A stretch of DNA of 25,191 bases from CALJIC01 sp039805565 (GTDB lineage Bacteria; Chloroflexota; Chloroflexia; Chloroflexales; Roseiflexaceae), in the NCBI GenBank assembly GCA_039805565.1, contig JBDLTZ010000272.1, forward strand, positions 1 through 25,191, in the 5' to 3' direction. The notes under the pieces were generated by a model. That model had not been told where the DNA came from. It saw only the letters and a list, made by a program, of their open reading frames with translations, and did not search any database. The position numbers and the translations under genes are program-made. This document shows, piece after piece, positions 8,083-16,814 of the stretch (position 1 is the stretch's first letter; each line of letters begins with the position of its first letter).

Positions 8083-8982
8083 ATGCTCCGATCGATCCTC
8101 GTGCCGCTCGACGGCTCGCCGTTCGGCGAGCGCGCCTTGCCGCTCGCCTGCTCTATCGCGGCACGGGCCGGCTCCCGGCTGGTGCTGGCACACGTCCACG
8201 TCGCGGCAGCCCCGCTCGTGACAGACGCGCTCCCCGGCTTTGACGATCTGCTCGACAACGAGCAGCGCATGTCCGAGCAGGCGTACCTCACTGAGATCGC
8301 CGCGCGCGTGGCGGCCCCCGGCGTGGCGGTGACCACCACCGTGCTGGACGACCCGGTCGTCACTGCGCTCCACGGCTATGCCCTGGACAACAGCGTAGAC
8401 CTGATCGTGATGACCACCCACGGCCGCGGGGCGATCTCACGCTTCTGGCTTGGCAGCGTGGCAGACACGCTGGTGCGCCGCACGACCCTCCCAGTGCTGC
8501 TGGAGCGCCCGCGCGAGCTCGCGCGCCGCCCCGACCAACAGCGCGCCATCCAGCGCATCCTGATCCCGCTCGACGGCTCGGCCCTCGCCGAGCAGATCAT
8601 CCCCTGCGCTACCGAGCTCGGTGCGCTCAGCGACGCCGAGTACCTGCTGGTCCAGGCCGTCGAGCCCGCCATGGCACGCCACGTCGGCGGCAACGGCAGC
8701 CACCCCTCGCCCGAGCATGATCAGCAGACCTTCGCCCAGGCCCGGCAGTACCTCGAGGGCATCGCCCGGCGCATGCGGTTGGGCGGGCTGCGCGTGCGGA
8801 CCGACGTCCTGCTCGGGCCGGCCGGGGCGTCGATCCTCGACGCCGCCCACACCCAGGCCGTGGACCTGATCGCGATGGAGACCCACGGGCGCGGTGGGAT
8901 CACGCGCCTGCTGCTCGGCAGCATCGCCGACTGGGTGCTGCGGGGCACGCTGGTGCCCGTGCTGCTCCACCGGCCCAGCTAG
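8083..8982 (+). CDS. Tandem-domain universal stress protein (UspA family)
   Basis: 299 aa, two Usp domains in one chain. Domain 1 (about 1-145) starts ILVPLDGSPFGERAL and ends with THGRGAISRFWLGSVAD and PVLL. Domain 2 (about 155-299) starts ILIPLDGSALAEQII and ends THGRGGITRLLLGSIAD and PVLLHRPS. The Gly-rich stretch near the end of each domain resembles the ATP-binding motif of the MJ0577-like class, so nucleotide binding is plausible in both halves. Such proteins are small cytoplasmic stress-response factors, and the two domains probably form an intramolecular pseudo-dimer. The ATG follows GAAAGGAG by 9 nt. Transcribed alone and divergently from the aldo/keto reductase. Confidence 0.92.
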   Translation: MLRSILVPLDGSPFGERALPLACSIAARAGSRLVLAHVHVAAAPLVTDALPGFDDLLDNEQRMSEQAYLTEIAARVAAPGVAVTTTVLDDPVVTALHGYALDNSVDLIVMTTHGRGAISRFWLGSVADTLVRRTTLPVLLERPRELARRPDQQRAIQRILIPLDGSALAEQIIPCATELGALSDAEYLLVQAVEPAMARHVGGNGSHPSPEHDQQTFAQARQYLEGIARRMRLGGLRVRTDVLLGPAGASILDAAHTQAVDLIAMETHGRGGITRLLLGSIADWVLRGTLVPVLLHRPS

Positions 8983-8985
8983 CAC

Positions 8986-9015
8986 TTGCCCCATGCGCAC
9001 GCTTCGTGCTACCAT
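8986..9015 (+). promoter_or_regulatory. Candidate promoter of the maf operon
   Basis: TTGCCC (8986-8991), 18-bp spacer, TACCAT (9010-9015), about 60 bp before the maf ATG and just after the stop of the universal stress gene. Confidence 0.4.
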
Positions 9016-9075
9016 GCCCAGCAGGGCCGCCAACGCCGGTGGCCATCATCGGTATCCGCGACAGCCCGACAGACG

Positions 9076-9858
9076 ATGAGCCGACACAACCTAAACGCGC
9101 CCCTGGTCCTGGCCTCCGGCTCGCCGCGCCGCCGCGAGCTGCTGAGCGAGCTCGGGGTCACCTTCCGCACCTCCGCCAGCGAGGCCGAGGAAGAAAACCA
9201 CCCGCCGCCCCCGCAGCTGGCCGGCGCCCTCCCACCGCTCGACCTACCCCTGGGCGACCACCCAACCCTGCGCGCGTGGCGCAAGGCCGACGCCGCTTGC
9301 GCCGACGCTCCCGAGAGTGTTATCATCGGCGCGGACACGATCGTCGCGCTTGGCCGCGAGGTGCTCAACAAGCCCGCCGACGCCGCCGACGCGCGCGCGA
9401 TGCTGCGCCGGCTCTCCGGCCGGGCGCACACGGTCTACACCGGCCTGTGCGTGCTGGCCCCGCTGGGGAATGAAGGGCGAGCAGGTAGCGACGAGCGGCA
9501 CATCACCGACCACACCGGCTATTCGTCCTTGGTCCTTGGCCCGTGGTCCATCTCGCTCGACCTCGTCGCCACCGAGGTGATCTTCTACGAGCTCTCGGAC
9601 GACGTGATAGCCGACTACGTCGCCACGGGCGAGCCGCTCGACAAGGCCGGCGCCTACGGCATCCAGGGCCTCGGCGGGCGCCTCGTGCACTCCGTCGCCG
9701 GCAGCTACACCAACGTCGTGGGGCTGCCGCTTGTCCAGATCCACCGCCTGCTCACGGCCGCGGGCGTGACTGCTCTCGCGGACCCGCCAGAGTCCTATCG
9801 GCGCTGGCTCACCGCACAGGGAAAGGAGCCCCTCCCGTGCCCCCCAACCTTTCCGTAA
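9076..9858 (+). CDS. maf: Maf-family nucleoside triphosphate pyrophosphatase
   Basis: 260 aa; Maf/YhdE proteins usually have about 190-210. It hydrolyses non-canonical or pyrimidine NTPs to NMP and PPi (house-cleaning), in the cytoplasm. LVLASGSPRRRELL (10-23), GADTIV (85-90, with the likely catalytic Asp87), HTVYTGLCV (118-126) and GEPLDKAGAYGIQG (185-198) are all present in order. The start MSRHN fits the family; the frame is open upstream to 8986 but those residues are not conserved. The extra length includes residues about 130-160, between TGLCVLAP and LVATEVIF, where the DNA carries 7-bp GTCCTTG-type repeats (9525-9552): apparently a repeat tract read through in frame. A further extension lies at 40-70. 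The 3' end overlaps the response regulator gene by 22 bp. Confidence 0.85.
   Translation: MSRHNLNAPLVLASGSPRRRELLSELGVTFRTSASEAEEENHPPPPQLAGALPPLDLPLGDHPTLRAWRKADAACADAPESVIIGADTIVALGREVLNKPADAADARAMLRRLSGRAHTVYTGLCVLAPLGNEGRAGSDERHITDHTGYSSLVLGPWSISLDLVATEVIFYELSDDVIADYVATGEPLDKAGAYGIQGLGGRLVHSVAGSYTNVVGLPLVQIHRLLTAAGVTALADPPESYRRWLTAQGKEPLPCPPTFP
9525..9552. repeat. Heptanucleotide repeat inside maf
   Basis: Four 7-bp units: GTCCTTG, GTCCTTG, GCCCGTG, GTCCATC. They encode part of the extra loop at about residues 150-159 of Maf. Confidence 0.65.
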
Positions 9859-10601
9859 AGCTGATGATCGTCGACGACCACCCGCTGTTCCGCCAGGGGG
9901 TGCGCGCCGCCCTCTCGGTCCACGACGAGATCCACGTCGTGGCCGAGGCCTCCACCGGCGAGGAGGCGCTGCACTGGATCGAGTCCGCCCCGCCGAACCA
10001 GGAGCCGAACGCCGTGCTGGTGGACCTGAACCTCCCCGGCATGAGCGGCCTCGAGCTCACGCGCCAGCTGCGCCACGCTTACCCCAGCGTCGGCGTGGTG
10101 ATGCTCAGCATCTATGAGAGCGATGACCAGGCCTTCAACGCGCTCCGCGCTGGCGCCGCCGCCTACCGCTCGAAGGATATCAACCCCAAGGACCTTGCCG
10201 ACGTGCTGCGGCGCGTCTCGCGCGGCGAGTACGTGATCAACGACGTTGTCCTCGACGAGCCCAAGGTCGCCAGCCGGGTGCTCTCGCAGTTCCGCAGCCT
10301 GCCGCAGGACGTCTCTGCCATGCCCGAGGCGGACTTCCCGCTGTTTACGCCCCTCAGCGACCGCGAGATCGAGGTGCTCGAGCGCATCGCGTCGGGCGGC
10401 AGCAACAGGGAGATCGCCGAGGCGCTCGGGATCAGCACGCAGACCGTCAAGAACCACATCTCGTCGATCCTCCGCAAGCTCTCGCTCAACGACCGCACGC
10501 AGGCCGTGCTCTACGCTCTGCGGCGCGGCTGGATCGACACGCCCGACACCATCCGCGGCGGCGGCGCGCAGCCGGCCGAGGGGGAGCCCGAGGACTCGTA
10601 G
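9837..10601 (+). CDS. NarL/FixJ-type response regulator
   Basis: 254 aa from GTG 9837 (AGGAG upstream, 22-bp overlap with the maf 3' end, which suggests translational coupling). An N-terminal receiver has the acidic pair Asp13/Asp14 in MIVDDH, phospho-acceptor Asp63 in VLVDLNLPG, a Ser at the conserved Ser/Thr position in VVMLSIY, and the Lys of RSKD. A linker of about 45 residues leads to a LuxR-type HTH at about 170-232 (LSDREIEVLERIASGGSNRE, then ISTQTVKNHISSIL). It is a transcription factor activated by phosphorylation. No histidine kinase is adjacent, so its partner is encoded elsewhere. The acidic C-terminal tail (EGEPEDS) is unremarkable. Intergenic 10602-10852 follows. Confidence 0.92.
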   Translation: MPPNLSVKLMIVDDHPLFRQGVRAALSVHDEIHVVAEASTGEEALHWIESAPPNQEPNAVLVDLNLPGMSGLELTRQLRHAYPSVGVVMLSIYESDDQAFNALRAGAAAYRSKDINPKDLADVLRRVSRGEYVINDVVLDEPKVASRVLSQFRSLPQDVSAMPEADFPLFTPLSDREIEVLERIASGGSNREIAEALGISTQTVKNHISSILRKLSLNDRTQAVLYALRRGWIDTPDTIRGGGAQPAEGEPEDS

Positions 10602-10702
10602 GGGTATCCCTGCGTGGGCTCCGTGAGCGCCCCGTCTCCCACGGCAGGACAGGCGCCCCCTTGGCGCGGGCCGAGGGTGAGGGCCTTCCGCCCGCCCCTT
10701 CG

Positions 10703-10784
10703 TTGACACCTCTTCCCCGCCGATAAAGGTTTCTTCCGCGCCCACCGCCCCTTCCGGCCGTATCATGAGGCCTCTAGCGGTGGG
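10703..10784. promoter_or_regulatory. Leader region of the mutase gene: TTGACA box and inverted repeat
   Basis: TTGACA at 10703-10708 is followed by TAAAGG (10724) with a short 15-bp spacer; alternatively TATCAT at 10761-10766 could be the -10. CCCACCGC (10741-10748) pairs with GCGGTGGG (10777-10784), enclosing that TATCAT, so an operator or a leader hairpin is possible. The rest of 10602-10852 is GC-rich with no supportable gene. Confidence 0.35.
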
Positions 10785-10852
10785 GCGCCCGCCCTGAGCG
10801 CGGGGGCCCTGCTAATCGCGCGGGGTTGCCCCGCCCCACGACGAGGTGATCG

Positions 10853-12420
<1,568 letters not shown>

Positions 12421-12421
<1 letters not shown>

Positions 12422-12480
12422 AACGCTGAAGGCTGAACGCTGAAGGCCGAAGGCCAAAGGCTGAACGCTGAACGCTGAAC
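12421..12480. repeat. Heptanucleotide array 3 (GAACGCT/GAAGGCC)
   Basis: Eight full 7-bp units plus a partial one: GAACGCT, GAAGGCT, GAACGCT, GAAGGCC twice, AAAGGCT, GAACGCT twice, GAAC. The first base is the last base of the mutase stop codon. Confidence 0.9.
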
Positions 12481-12511
12481 TGTCGGGGCGGTTGTGGTGC
12501 CGCCTCGACAG
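12480..12511 (+). terminator. Strong hairpin after the mutase gene
   Basis: CTGTCGGGGCGG (12480-12491) pairs with CCGCCTCGACAG (12500-12511): 12 pairs including one G-U, loop of 8 nt. It lies immediately after the repeat array, followed by TGTATTATG rather than a U run. Probable transcription end of the mutase gene. Confidence 0.55.
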
Positions 12512-12660
12512 TGTATTATGTCACCTTTACCTCAGCGCTGCTGCTTTCTCGCTGGCGCGATCTCATGCCTTACCCGCTCGCCCGCCGTGCCGCCCCCGCT
12601 CTGCCTGTGCCGCCGGATGCTATGCCCCTGAGTTCAGCCGCCACGCCTTCTGTTATGCTC

Positions 12661-12701
12661 AGCGCAGCGAAGCATTTTCCCCTTGGCTCCCTCGCTGCGC
12701 T
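12661..12701. repeat. Interspersed palindromic element
   Basis: AGCGCAGCGA (12661-12670) and TCGCTGCGCT (12692-12701) form 10-bp arms around a 21-nt AT-richer centre, followed by CAGGGTGAC. It looks like a REP-type dispersed palindrome. The surrounding 12512-12728 has no supportable gene; short frames there have a composition unlike the neighbouring genes. Confidence 0.55.
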
Positions 12702-12728
12702 CAGGGTGACAAAGAGTGTGCCAGATAC

Positions 12729-12770
12729 ATCGTTCATCGTTCATCGTTCATCGTTCATCGTTCGTCGTTC
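12729..12770. repeat. Heptanucleotide array 4 (ATCGTTC, inverse of GAACGAT)
   Basis: Five ATCGTTC units and one GTCGTTC. On the minus strand the array encodes the last residues (LNDER) and stop codon of the DUF547 gene. It is the inverse orientation of array 1. Confidence 0.9.
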
Positions 12771-13510
12771 AGCCCCCAGTCATACTCCATCCACGCGATC
12801 CGGCCCGCCTCCGTCGCCGCCAGCGCCGGGCCATCCAGGTACGAGCGCAGGGCCGGCGCGAGGCGGCGCGGGTCCAGGTGCGCCCCTAGCCCGCTGAAGT
12901 CCCCCGCGAACCACTGGAAGATGCGCGACAGGTAGAGCGTGTCGGTCGCCACATCGTAGCGGGCGCCGCGCGCCGGATCCCCCAGGAAGGCGCGCATGCG
13001 TGCGTCCAGCTGCGCCGCCAGGTCGCCCGTCCTGTAGGCCGTGGGGACAGGACACGAGCCCGCAGCACACACCAGCGCCGCGTGCACGCGCGGGTCGCCG
13101 TAGCGCCGCACAATCCCATGCTCGATCTGGTTCAGGCTCAACGCCCGCCGGCCCACCGAGTGCCGGCGCGTGAAGAACTCAGGCACCTCGTGGACTGAGC
13201 TGATCGGGTAGCGCTCCAGCACCGAGCGGATCGCCAGCGCATTGTAGGCGTTGATCCAGAACGTGAGCTGCGCCTCTGACGCGAGCTCCTCCGGGTCCGC
13301 CTCGGCCAACCGGGTCACGTACGCGTCCAGCGCGGCGCGATCGAACCCGGCGTAGTCCACGCGGCCGTCGCGGCTGTGCGCGTCCAGGAGCGCCTCGAAG
13401 TCGCTGTGATCGAACGTGCCCTCGCCCGTCACGTCGAGGTGCGGCGCCGGGGTGCTGAGCTGTGCTGCAAGCATCTGCGCCGCAGCGCGCAAGGTTTGTA
13501 GCGTGTTCAT
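12755..13510 (-). CDS. DUF547 family protein
   Basis: 251 aa, typical for a single-domain DUF547 protein. Family features visible are FEALLDAHSRDGRVDYAGF, TFWINAYNALAIRSVLERYP, LSLNQIEHGIVRRYGDPRVH, and the Cys-containing VCAAGSCPVPTAY. DUF547 has no established biochemical role that I know of; the conserved Cys and His residues suggest an enzyme. The start chosen is MNTLQ at 13510 with GAGG just upstream; an alternative start at 13561 adds 17 residues that lie in the promoter and repeat region. No signal peptide. The last residues and the stop codon are made of heptamer repeat units. Divergent from pccB. A TATAGA box (13515-13520) only 5 bp before the ATG could give a near-leaderless mRNA. 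Confidence 0.85.
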   Translation of the reverse strand: MNTLQTLRAAAQMLAAQLSTPAPHLDVTGEGTFDHSDFEALLDAHSRDGRVDYAGFDRAALDAYVTRLAEADPEELASEAQLTFWINAYNALAIRSVLERYPISSVHEVPEFFTRRHSVGRRALSLNQIEHGIVRRYGDPRVHAALVCAAGSCPVPTAYRTGDLAAQLDARMRAFLGDPARGARYDVATDTLYLSRIFQWFAGDFSGLGAHLDPRRLAPALRSYLDGPALAATEAGRIAWMEYDWGLNDER

Positions 13511-13563
13511 GCCCTCTATACGCGGGTGGTGGAAGCGCAGATTGCTGCGTCGCCCACCCAAGC

Positions 13564-13619
13564 CTCACGGCTCAGCACTCCGCACTCCACACGCACGACT
13601 CACGGCTCCGCGCTCACGC
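13564..13619. repeat. Heptanucleotide array 5 (CTCACGG/CTCCGCA)
   Basis: Eight degenerate 7-bp units: CTCACGG, CTCAGCA, CTCCGCA, CTCCACA, CGCACGA, CTCACGG, CTCCGCG, CTCACGC. It fills the space between the divergent DUF547 and pccB genes and covers the expected -35 region of the pccB promoter. Confidence 0.75.
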
Positions 13620-13635
13620 CTGTACCTCCTTCCGC

Positions 13636-13641
13636 TATAAT
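13636..13641 (+). promoter_or_regulatory. Putative -10 box of pccB
   Basis: TATAAT in CGCTATAATGGC, 62 bp before the ATG at 13704. The -35 position falls in heptamer array 5 and matches no consensus. Confidence 0.5.
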
Positions 13642-13703
13642 GGCGGCATTCCAAGCACAGAGAAGCGCGGCGTGGCACCCTGCGCCGCCTGCGAAGGCAG
13701 CTA

Positions 13704-15254
13704 ATGAAAACAACCAGAGAGCGCATCGAGGACCTGCGCCGGCGCCGCGAGCGCGCCCGCACCATCGAACCGCAGGCGGCGGAGAAGCAGCACGCCCGGG
13801 GCAAGCTCACCGCACGCGAGCGCATCGAGCGTCTGCTCGACCCCGGCTCATTCGTCGAGCTCGACGCCTTCGCCGTCCACCGCACCAGCAACTTCGGCAT
13901 GGACCGCCAGCGGCCGCTGGGCGACGGCGTGATCACCGGCCACGGCACGATCGACGGCCGCCCGGTCTGCGTCTTCTCGCAGGACTTCACGGTCTTCGGC
14001 GGCAGCCTCGGCGAGGTCTTCGCAGAAAAGATCTGCAAGGTGATGGACCTCGCGCTGCGCATGGGCGTGCCCTGCATCGGCCTGAACGACTCCGGCGGCG
14101 CCCGCATCCAGGAGGGCGTGGTGAGCCTCGGCGGCTACGCCGAGATCTTCTACCGCAACGTCGTGGCCTCGGGCGTCGTGCCGCAGCTCTCGCTGATCGC
14201 CGGCCCCTGCGCCGGCGGCGCCGTCTACTCGCCCGCCATGACAGACTTCATCCTCATGGTCAAGGGCTCCTCGCAGATGTTCATCACCGGGCCCGACGTG
14301 ATCAAGACCGTCACCGGCGAGGAGGTCGGCTTCGAGGAGCTCGGCGGGGCCATGACACACAACAGCAAGAGCGGCGTGGCCCACTTCGCCGCCGACGACG
14401 AGGAGGAGGCCTTCGCGCAGCTGCGGGCCCTGCTCTCCTACCTGCCGTCGAACAACCTCGAGGACCCGCCCGCCATCCCCCCCACCGACGACCCCGAGCG
14501 CATGGAAGATGCGCTCCAGACCATCATCCCCGATAACCCGCGCAAGCCCTACGACATGCACCAGGTGCTCGAGATGGTCATGGACGAGGGCAGCTTCCTC
14601 GAGGTCCAGCCGCACTACGCCCGCAATATCATCGTGGGGTTCGCGCGCCTGGACGGCCAGGCGGTGGGTGTAGTGGCCAACCAGCCCGCGCACCTCGCCG
14701 GCACGCTCGACATCGACTCCTCCGTCAAGGCGGCGCGCTTCGTCCGCTTCTGCGACGCCTTCAACATCCCGCTGGTGACGTTCGTGGACGTCCCGGGCTT
14801 CCTGCCGGGCACACAGCAGGAGTACGGCGGCATCATCCGGCACGGCGCCAAGCTGCTCTACGCCTACTGCGAGGCCACCGTGCCGAAGCTCACCGTGATC
14901 ACGCGCAAGGCCTACGGCGGCGCCTACGACGTGATGTCGTCCAAGCACATCCGCTCGGACTTCAACTTCGCCTGGCCCACCGCAGAGATCGCCGTGATGG
15001 GCGTGGACGCGGCAGTGCGGATTATCTTCCGCAAGGAGCTGGCGCAGGCGGAGAACCCGGCCGCGAGACAGGCCGAGCTGGCCGATGACTACCAGGGCCG
15101 CTTCGCCAACCCCTACATCGCTGCCGAGCGCGGCTACCTTGACGACGTGATCGAGCCGCGCGAGACCCGCCCGGCGCTGATCAAAGCGCTCCGGCTCGCC
15201 CGCAGCAAGCGCCAAAGCCTCCCGCCGCGCAAGCACGGGAACATGCCTCTCTAG
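13704..15254 (+). CDS. pccB: Propionyl-CoA carboxylase beta (carboxyltransferase) subunit
   Basis: 516 aa, standard PccB length. It transfers the carboxyl group from carboxybiotin to propionyl-CoA, giving (S)-methylmalonyl-CoA, in complex with a biotinylated alpha subunit not in this window. Family signatures in order: KLTARERIERLLDPGSFVEL, the oxyanion-hole stretch CAGGAVYSPAMTDF, FITGPDVIKTVTGEEV, NQPAHLAGTLDIDSSVKAAR, FVDVPGFLPGTQQEYGGIIR (biotin-side pocket), and KAYGGAYDVMSSKH. The substrate could be acetyl- or propionyl-CoA, but the sequence reads as PccB rather than AccD (no Zn finger). The ATG has GAAGG upstream. Together with the mutase it supports propionyl-CoA to succinyl-CoA conversion (3-hydroxypropionate cycle or propionate oxidation). 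Confidence 0.93.
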   Translation: MKTTRERIEDLRRRRERARTIEPQAAEKQHARGKLTARERIERLLDPGSFVELDAFAVHRTSNFGMDRQRPLGDGVITGHGTIDGRPVCVFSQDFTVFGGSLGEVFAEKICKVMDLALRMGVPCIGLNDSGGARIQEGVVSLGGYAEIFYRNVVASGVVPQLSLIAGPCAGGAVYSPAMTDFILMVKGSSQMFITGPDVIKTVTGEEVGFEELGGAMTHNSKSGVAHFAADDEEEAFAQLRALLSYLPSNNLEDPPAIPPTDDPERMEDALQTIIPDNPRKPYDMHQVLEMVMDEGSFLEVQPHYARNIIVGFARLDGQAVGVVANQPAHLAGTLDIDSSVKAARFVRFCDAFNIPLVTFVDVPGFLPGTQQEYGGIIRHGAKLLYAYCEATVPKLTVITRKAYGGAYDVMSSKHIRSDFNFAWPTAEIAVMGVDAAVRIIFRKELAQAENPAARQAELADDYQGRFANPYIAAERGYLDDVIEPRETRPALIKALRLARSKRQSLPPRKHGNMPL

Positions 15255-15280
15255 AGGCGCAATCTCAATCCTTATACCTA

Positions 15281-15310
15281 TTGCACCTCACTTTCGACCT
15301 GTGTTAAGAT
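15281..15310 (+). promoter_or_regulatory. Promoter of the RsbW/RsbV-like module
   Basis: TTGCAC (15281-15286), 18-bp spacer, TAAGAT (15305-15310), 53 bp before the first kinase ATG. Confidence 0.55.
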
Positions 15311-15363
15311 ACCTCTGTGTGCCGCGGCAGCGCGGTGCAGAGGCTTAGAACTGGTACGGCAGC

Positions 15364-15822
15364 ATGACGAGCCCGAACACCGACGCTGAAATCCCTGAGC
15401 GCGTAGTTGAGCTGCGGCTGCCGAGCAGGCTCGGATATGAGAAGGTTGCCATGGACGCCGCGTCCTCGCTCGCGAAGCGCATGGGCTTCAACGGCGATCG
15501 GATCGAGGCCCTCCGGACAGCCCTCGCCGAAGCCGTGACGAACGCTATCGAGCACGGCAACGCCCATGACTCCGCCATGAAGGTGCTGGTCATGCTCACG
15601 GTTCGGCCCGATGAGCTCTCGGTCACCGTGGCGGACCAGGGCAGGAAGCTTCTCGACCAGGACCAAACCACACTCACGCCCCGGATCGAAGAGACCTTCG
15701 ACAAGCAGGATAAGGGCGGCTGGGGTATCTGGCTCATCCGTGAGCTCATGGACGAGGTGGAGTTCTCCACCGGGCCAAGCGGCGGCAACCAGGTGCGTAT
15801 GGTCATCCACCTTGAGAAGTAG
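15364..15822 (+). CDS. RsbW-like anti-sigma/serine kinase (HATPase_c), copy 1
   Basis: 152 aa, a single GHKL ATPase domain of the SpoIIAB/RsbW type. The N-box ALAEAVTNAIEHGN (Glu56, Asn60), the G1 box with Asp91 in VADQG and the G2 box GGWGIWLIRELMDE are intact, so ATP binding and kinase activity are expected. Such proteins bind a sigma factor or other target and phosphorylate a STAS antagonist. No strong ribosome site precedes the ATG (GGTACGGCAGC). First gene of a three-gene partner-switching unit, 12 bp before its paralogue. No sigma factor or PP2C phosphatase gene is adjacent. Confidence 0.85.
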   Translation: MTSPNTDAEIPERVVELRLPSRLGYEKVAMDAASSLAKRMGFNGDRIEALRTALAEAVTNAIEHGNAHDSAMKVLVMLTVRPDELSVTVADQGRKLLDQDQTTLTPRIEETFDKQDKGGWGIWLIRELMDEVEFSTGPSGGNQVRMVIHLEK

Positions 15823-15834
15823 AGACCGCGACCC

Positions 15835-16290
15835 ATGAGCACGTCACCGCAGCGGCCATCGATTGAACTTTCGTTCCCCAGTGAGCTCGGCTATGAGAAA
15901 GTCGCTCGCGACGCGGTCGCCGCGTTCGCCCGGCGCTTTGGGTTCGAACACGAGCGCATCGAGGACCTGAAGACGGCGCTGGGCGAGGCCTGCATCAACG
16001 CGATCGAGCACGGCAACGCGCAGACTCCTGGGCTGAGGATCGCCGTGAGCTGTGTCTGCGAGGGCGAGCGCCTCACCGTCGAGATCCACGATGATGGGCT
16101 GAAGCACTACGGCGGGCACCACTCGCCAGCCACCATCGAGCATAAGCTCCGCGGGCTCGCGCCCCTGCGCGGCATGGGCCTGATGATGATCGCCGCGCTG
16201 GTCGATGAGGCCGGCTTCGAGGATAGCCCCTCAGGCGGTAATACGTTCCGGCTGTCACTCTACCGCCACCGCGCGGTTGCCGTGCAGTAG
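15835..16290 (+). CDS. RsbW-like anti-sigma/serine kinase (HATPase_c), copy 2
   Basis: 151 aa, clearly paralogous to the preceding kinase: both share a LGYEKVA start, N-box GEACINAIEHGN versus AEAVTNAIEHGN, and a SGGN near the C-terminus. The N-box Glu51/Asn55, the G1 box IHDDGLK and the G2 box LRGMGLMMIAALVDE are present, but the lid segment between G1 and G2 differs (YGGHHSPATIEHKLRG), so the two may bind different partners. Probably arose by tandem duplication. Part of the unit ending in the STAS gene about 100 bp downstream. Confidence 0.85.
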   Translation: MSTSPQRPSIELSFPSELGYEKVARDAVAAFARRFGFEHERIEDLKTALGEACINAIEHGNAQTPGLRIAVSCVCEGERLTVEIHDDGLKHYGGHHSPATIEHKLRGLAPLRGMGLMMIAALVDEAGFEDSPSGGNTFRLSLYRHRAVAVQ

Positions 16291-16388
16291 CGGCCCGCCG
16301 GTGATGGACGGAGTGCGGCTCGGAGATAGTCTGGTTTTCTACGCGGCGGGGTCACCTTGCCCCCCGCGAGGGTGTGAGGAGCAGCGGC

Positions 16389-16751
16389 ATGCTAGAAGAT
16401 GAGCTGAGCGTCGGTATTCGCGAGCGAAACGGCGTGGCGATTATTGACCTGATCGGTGATGTGACGACGTTCGCAGAAGAGAAAATGAACAGCGCGTACT
16501 CGCAGGTCACTGGCCAGGGCGCGAAGCAGATCCTGCTGAACTTTCGCCAGAATGATTACATCAACAGCGCGGGCATCGCGATCCTGATCGGGGTCGTGAC
16601 AGAGGTCAACCGCAATAACCAGAAGCTGGCAGTCAGCGGCCTCTCGCAGCACTTCCAGAAGATCTTCCGCATGGTCGGCCTCGCGCAGTACATCGATATC
16701 TACCAGGACGAGGACGAGGCCGTCAAGGGCTTCCAGGCGGCCGCAGCATAG
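16389..16751 (+). CDS. STAS-domain anti-sigma factor antagonist (RsbV/SpoIIAA-like)
   Basis: 120 aa, one STAS domain. It starts at ATG 16389 with TGAGGAG 7 nt upstream; five extra residues are possible from 16374. RNGVAIIDLIGDVTTFAEE is the first strand-helix unit, and NDYINSAGIAILIGVV holds Ser60, which aligns with phospho-acceptor Ser58 of SpoIIAA (DSSG there, NSAG here). The conserved Asp before it is Asn, still compatible with phosphorylation in many homologues. It should be the phosphorylatable partner of one or both upstream kinases: when dephosphorylated it binds the kinase and frees its target. The 98-bp gap before it contains a GCGGGG/CCCCGC hairpin. Its stop is followed by heptamer units. 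Confidence 0.88.
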   Translation: MLEDELSVGIRERNGVAIIDLIGDVTTFAEEKMNSAYSQVTGQGAKQILLNFRQNDYINSAGIAILIGVVTEVNRNNQKLAVSGLSQHFQKIFRMVGLAQYIDIYQDEDEAVKGFQAAAA

Positions 16752-16753
16752 CC

Positions 16754-16814
16754 GAGCCGTGAGCCCCGCGTCGTGAGTCTTGAGCAGACAGAGCTCAAGA
16801 CTCACAGCTCACTC
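16754..16814. repeat. Heptanucleotide array 6, folded as an inverted repeat between convergent genes
   Basis: Units GAGCCGT, GAGCCCC, GCGTCGT, GAGTCTT, GAGCAGA, then the opposite orientation CTCAAGA, CTCACAG, CTCACTC. GTGAGTCTTGAGC (16773-16785) pairs perfectly with GCTCAAGACTCAC (16793-16805), a 13-bp stem with a 7-nt loop. It separates the convergent STAS and selD genes and overlaps the selD stop codon (16809-16811), so it can act as a bidirectional terminator. Confidence 0.85.

Noticed and set aside
12492..12935. Plus-strand frames in the gap after the mutase gene
   Set aside because: They are largely made of repeat DNA (heptamers read as SFIVHRS units) and run into the DUF547 gene on the other strand.
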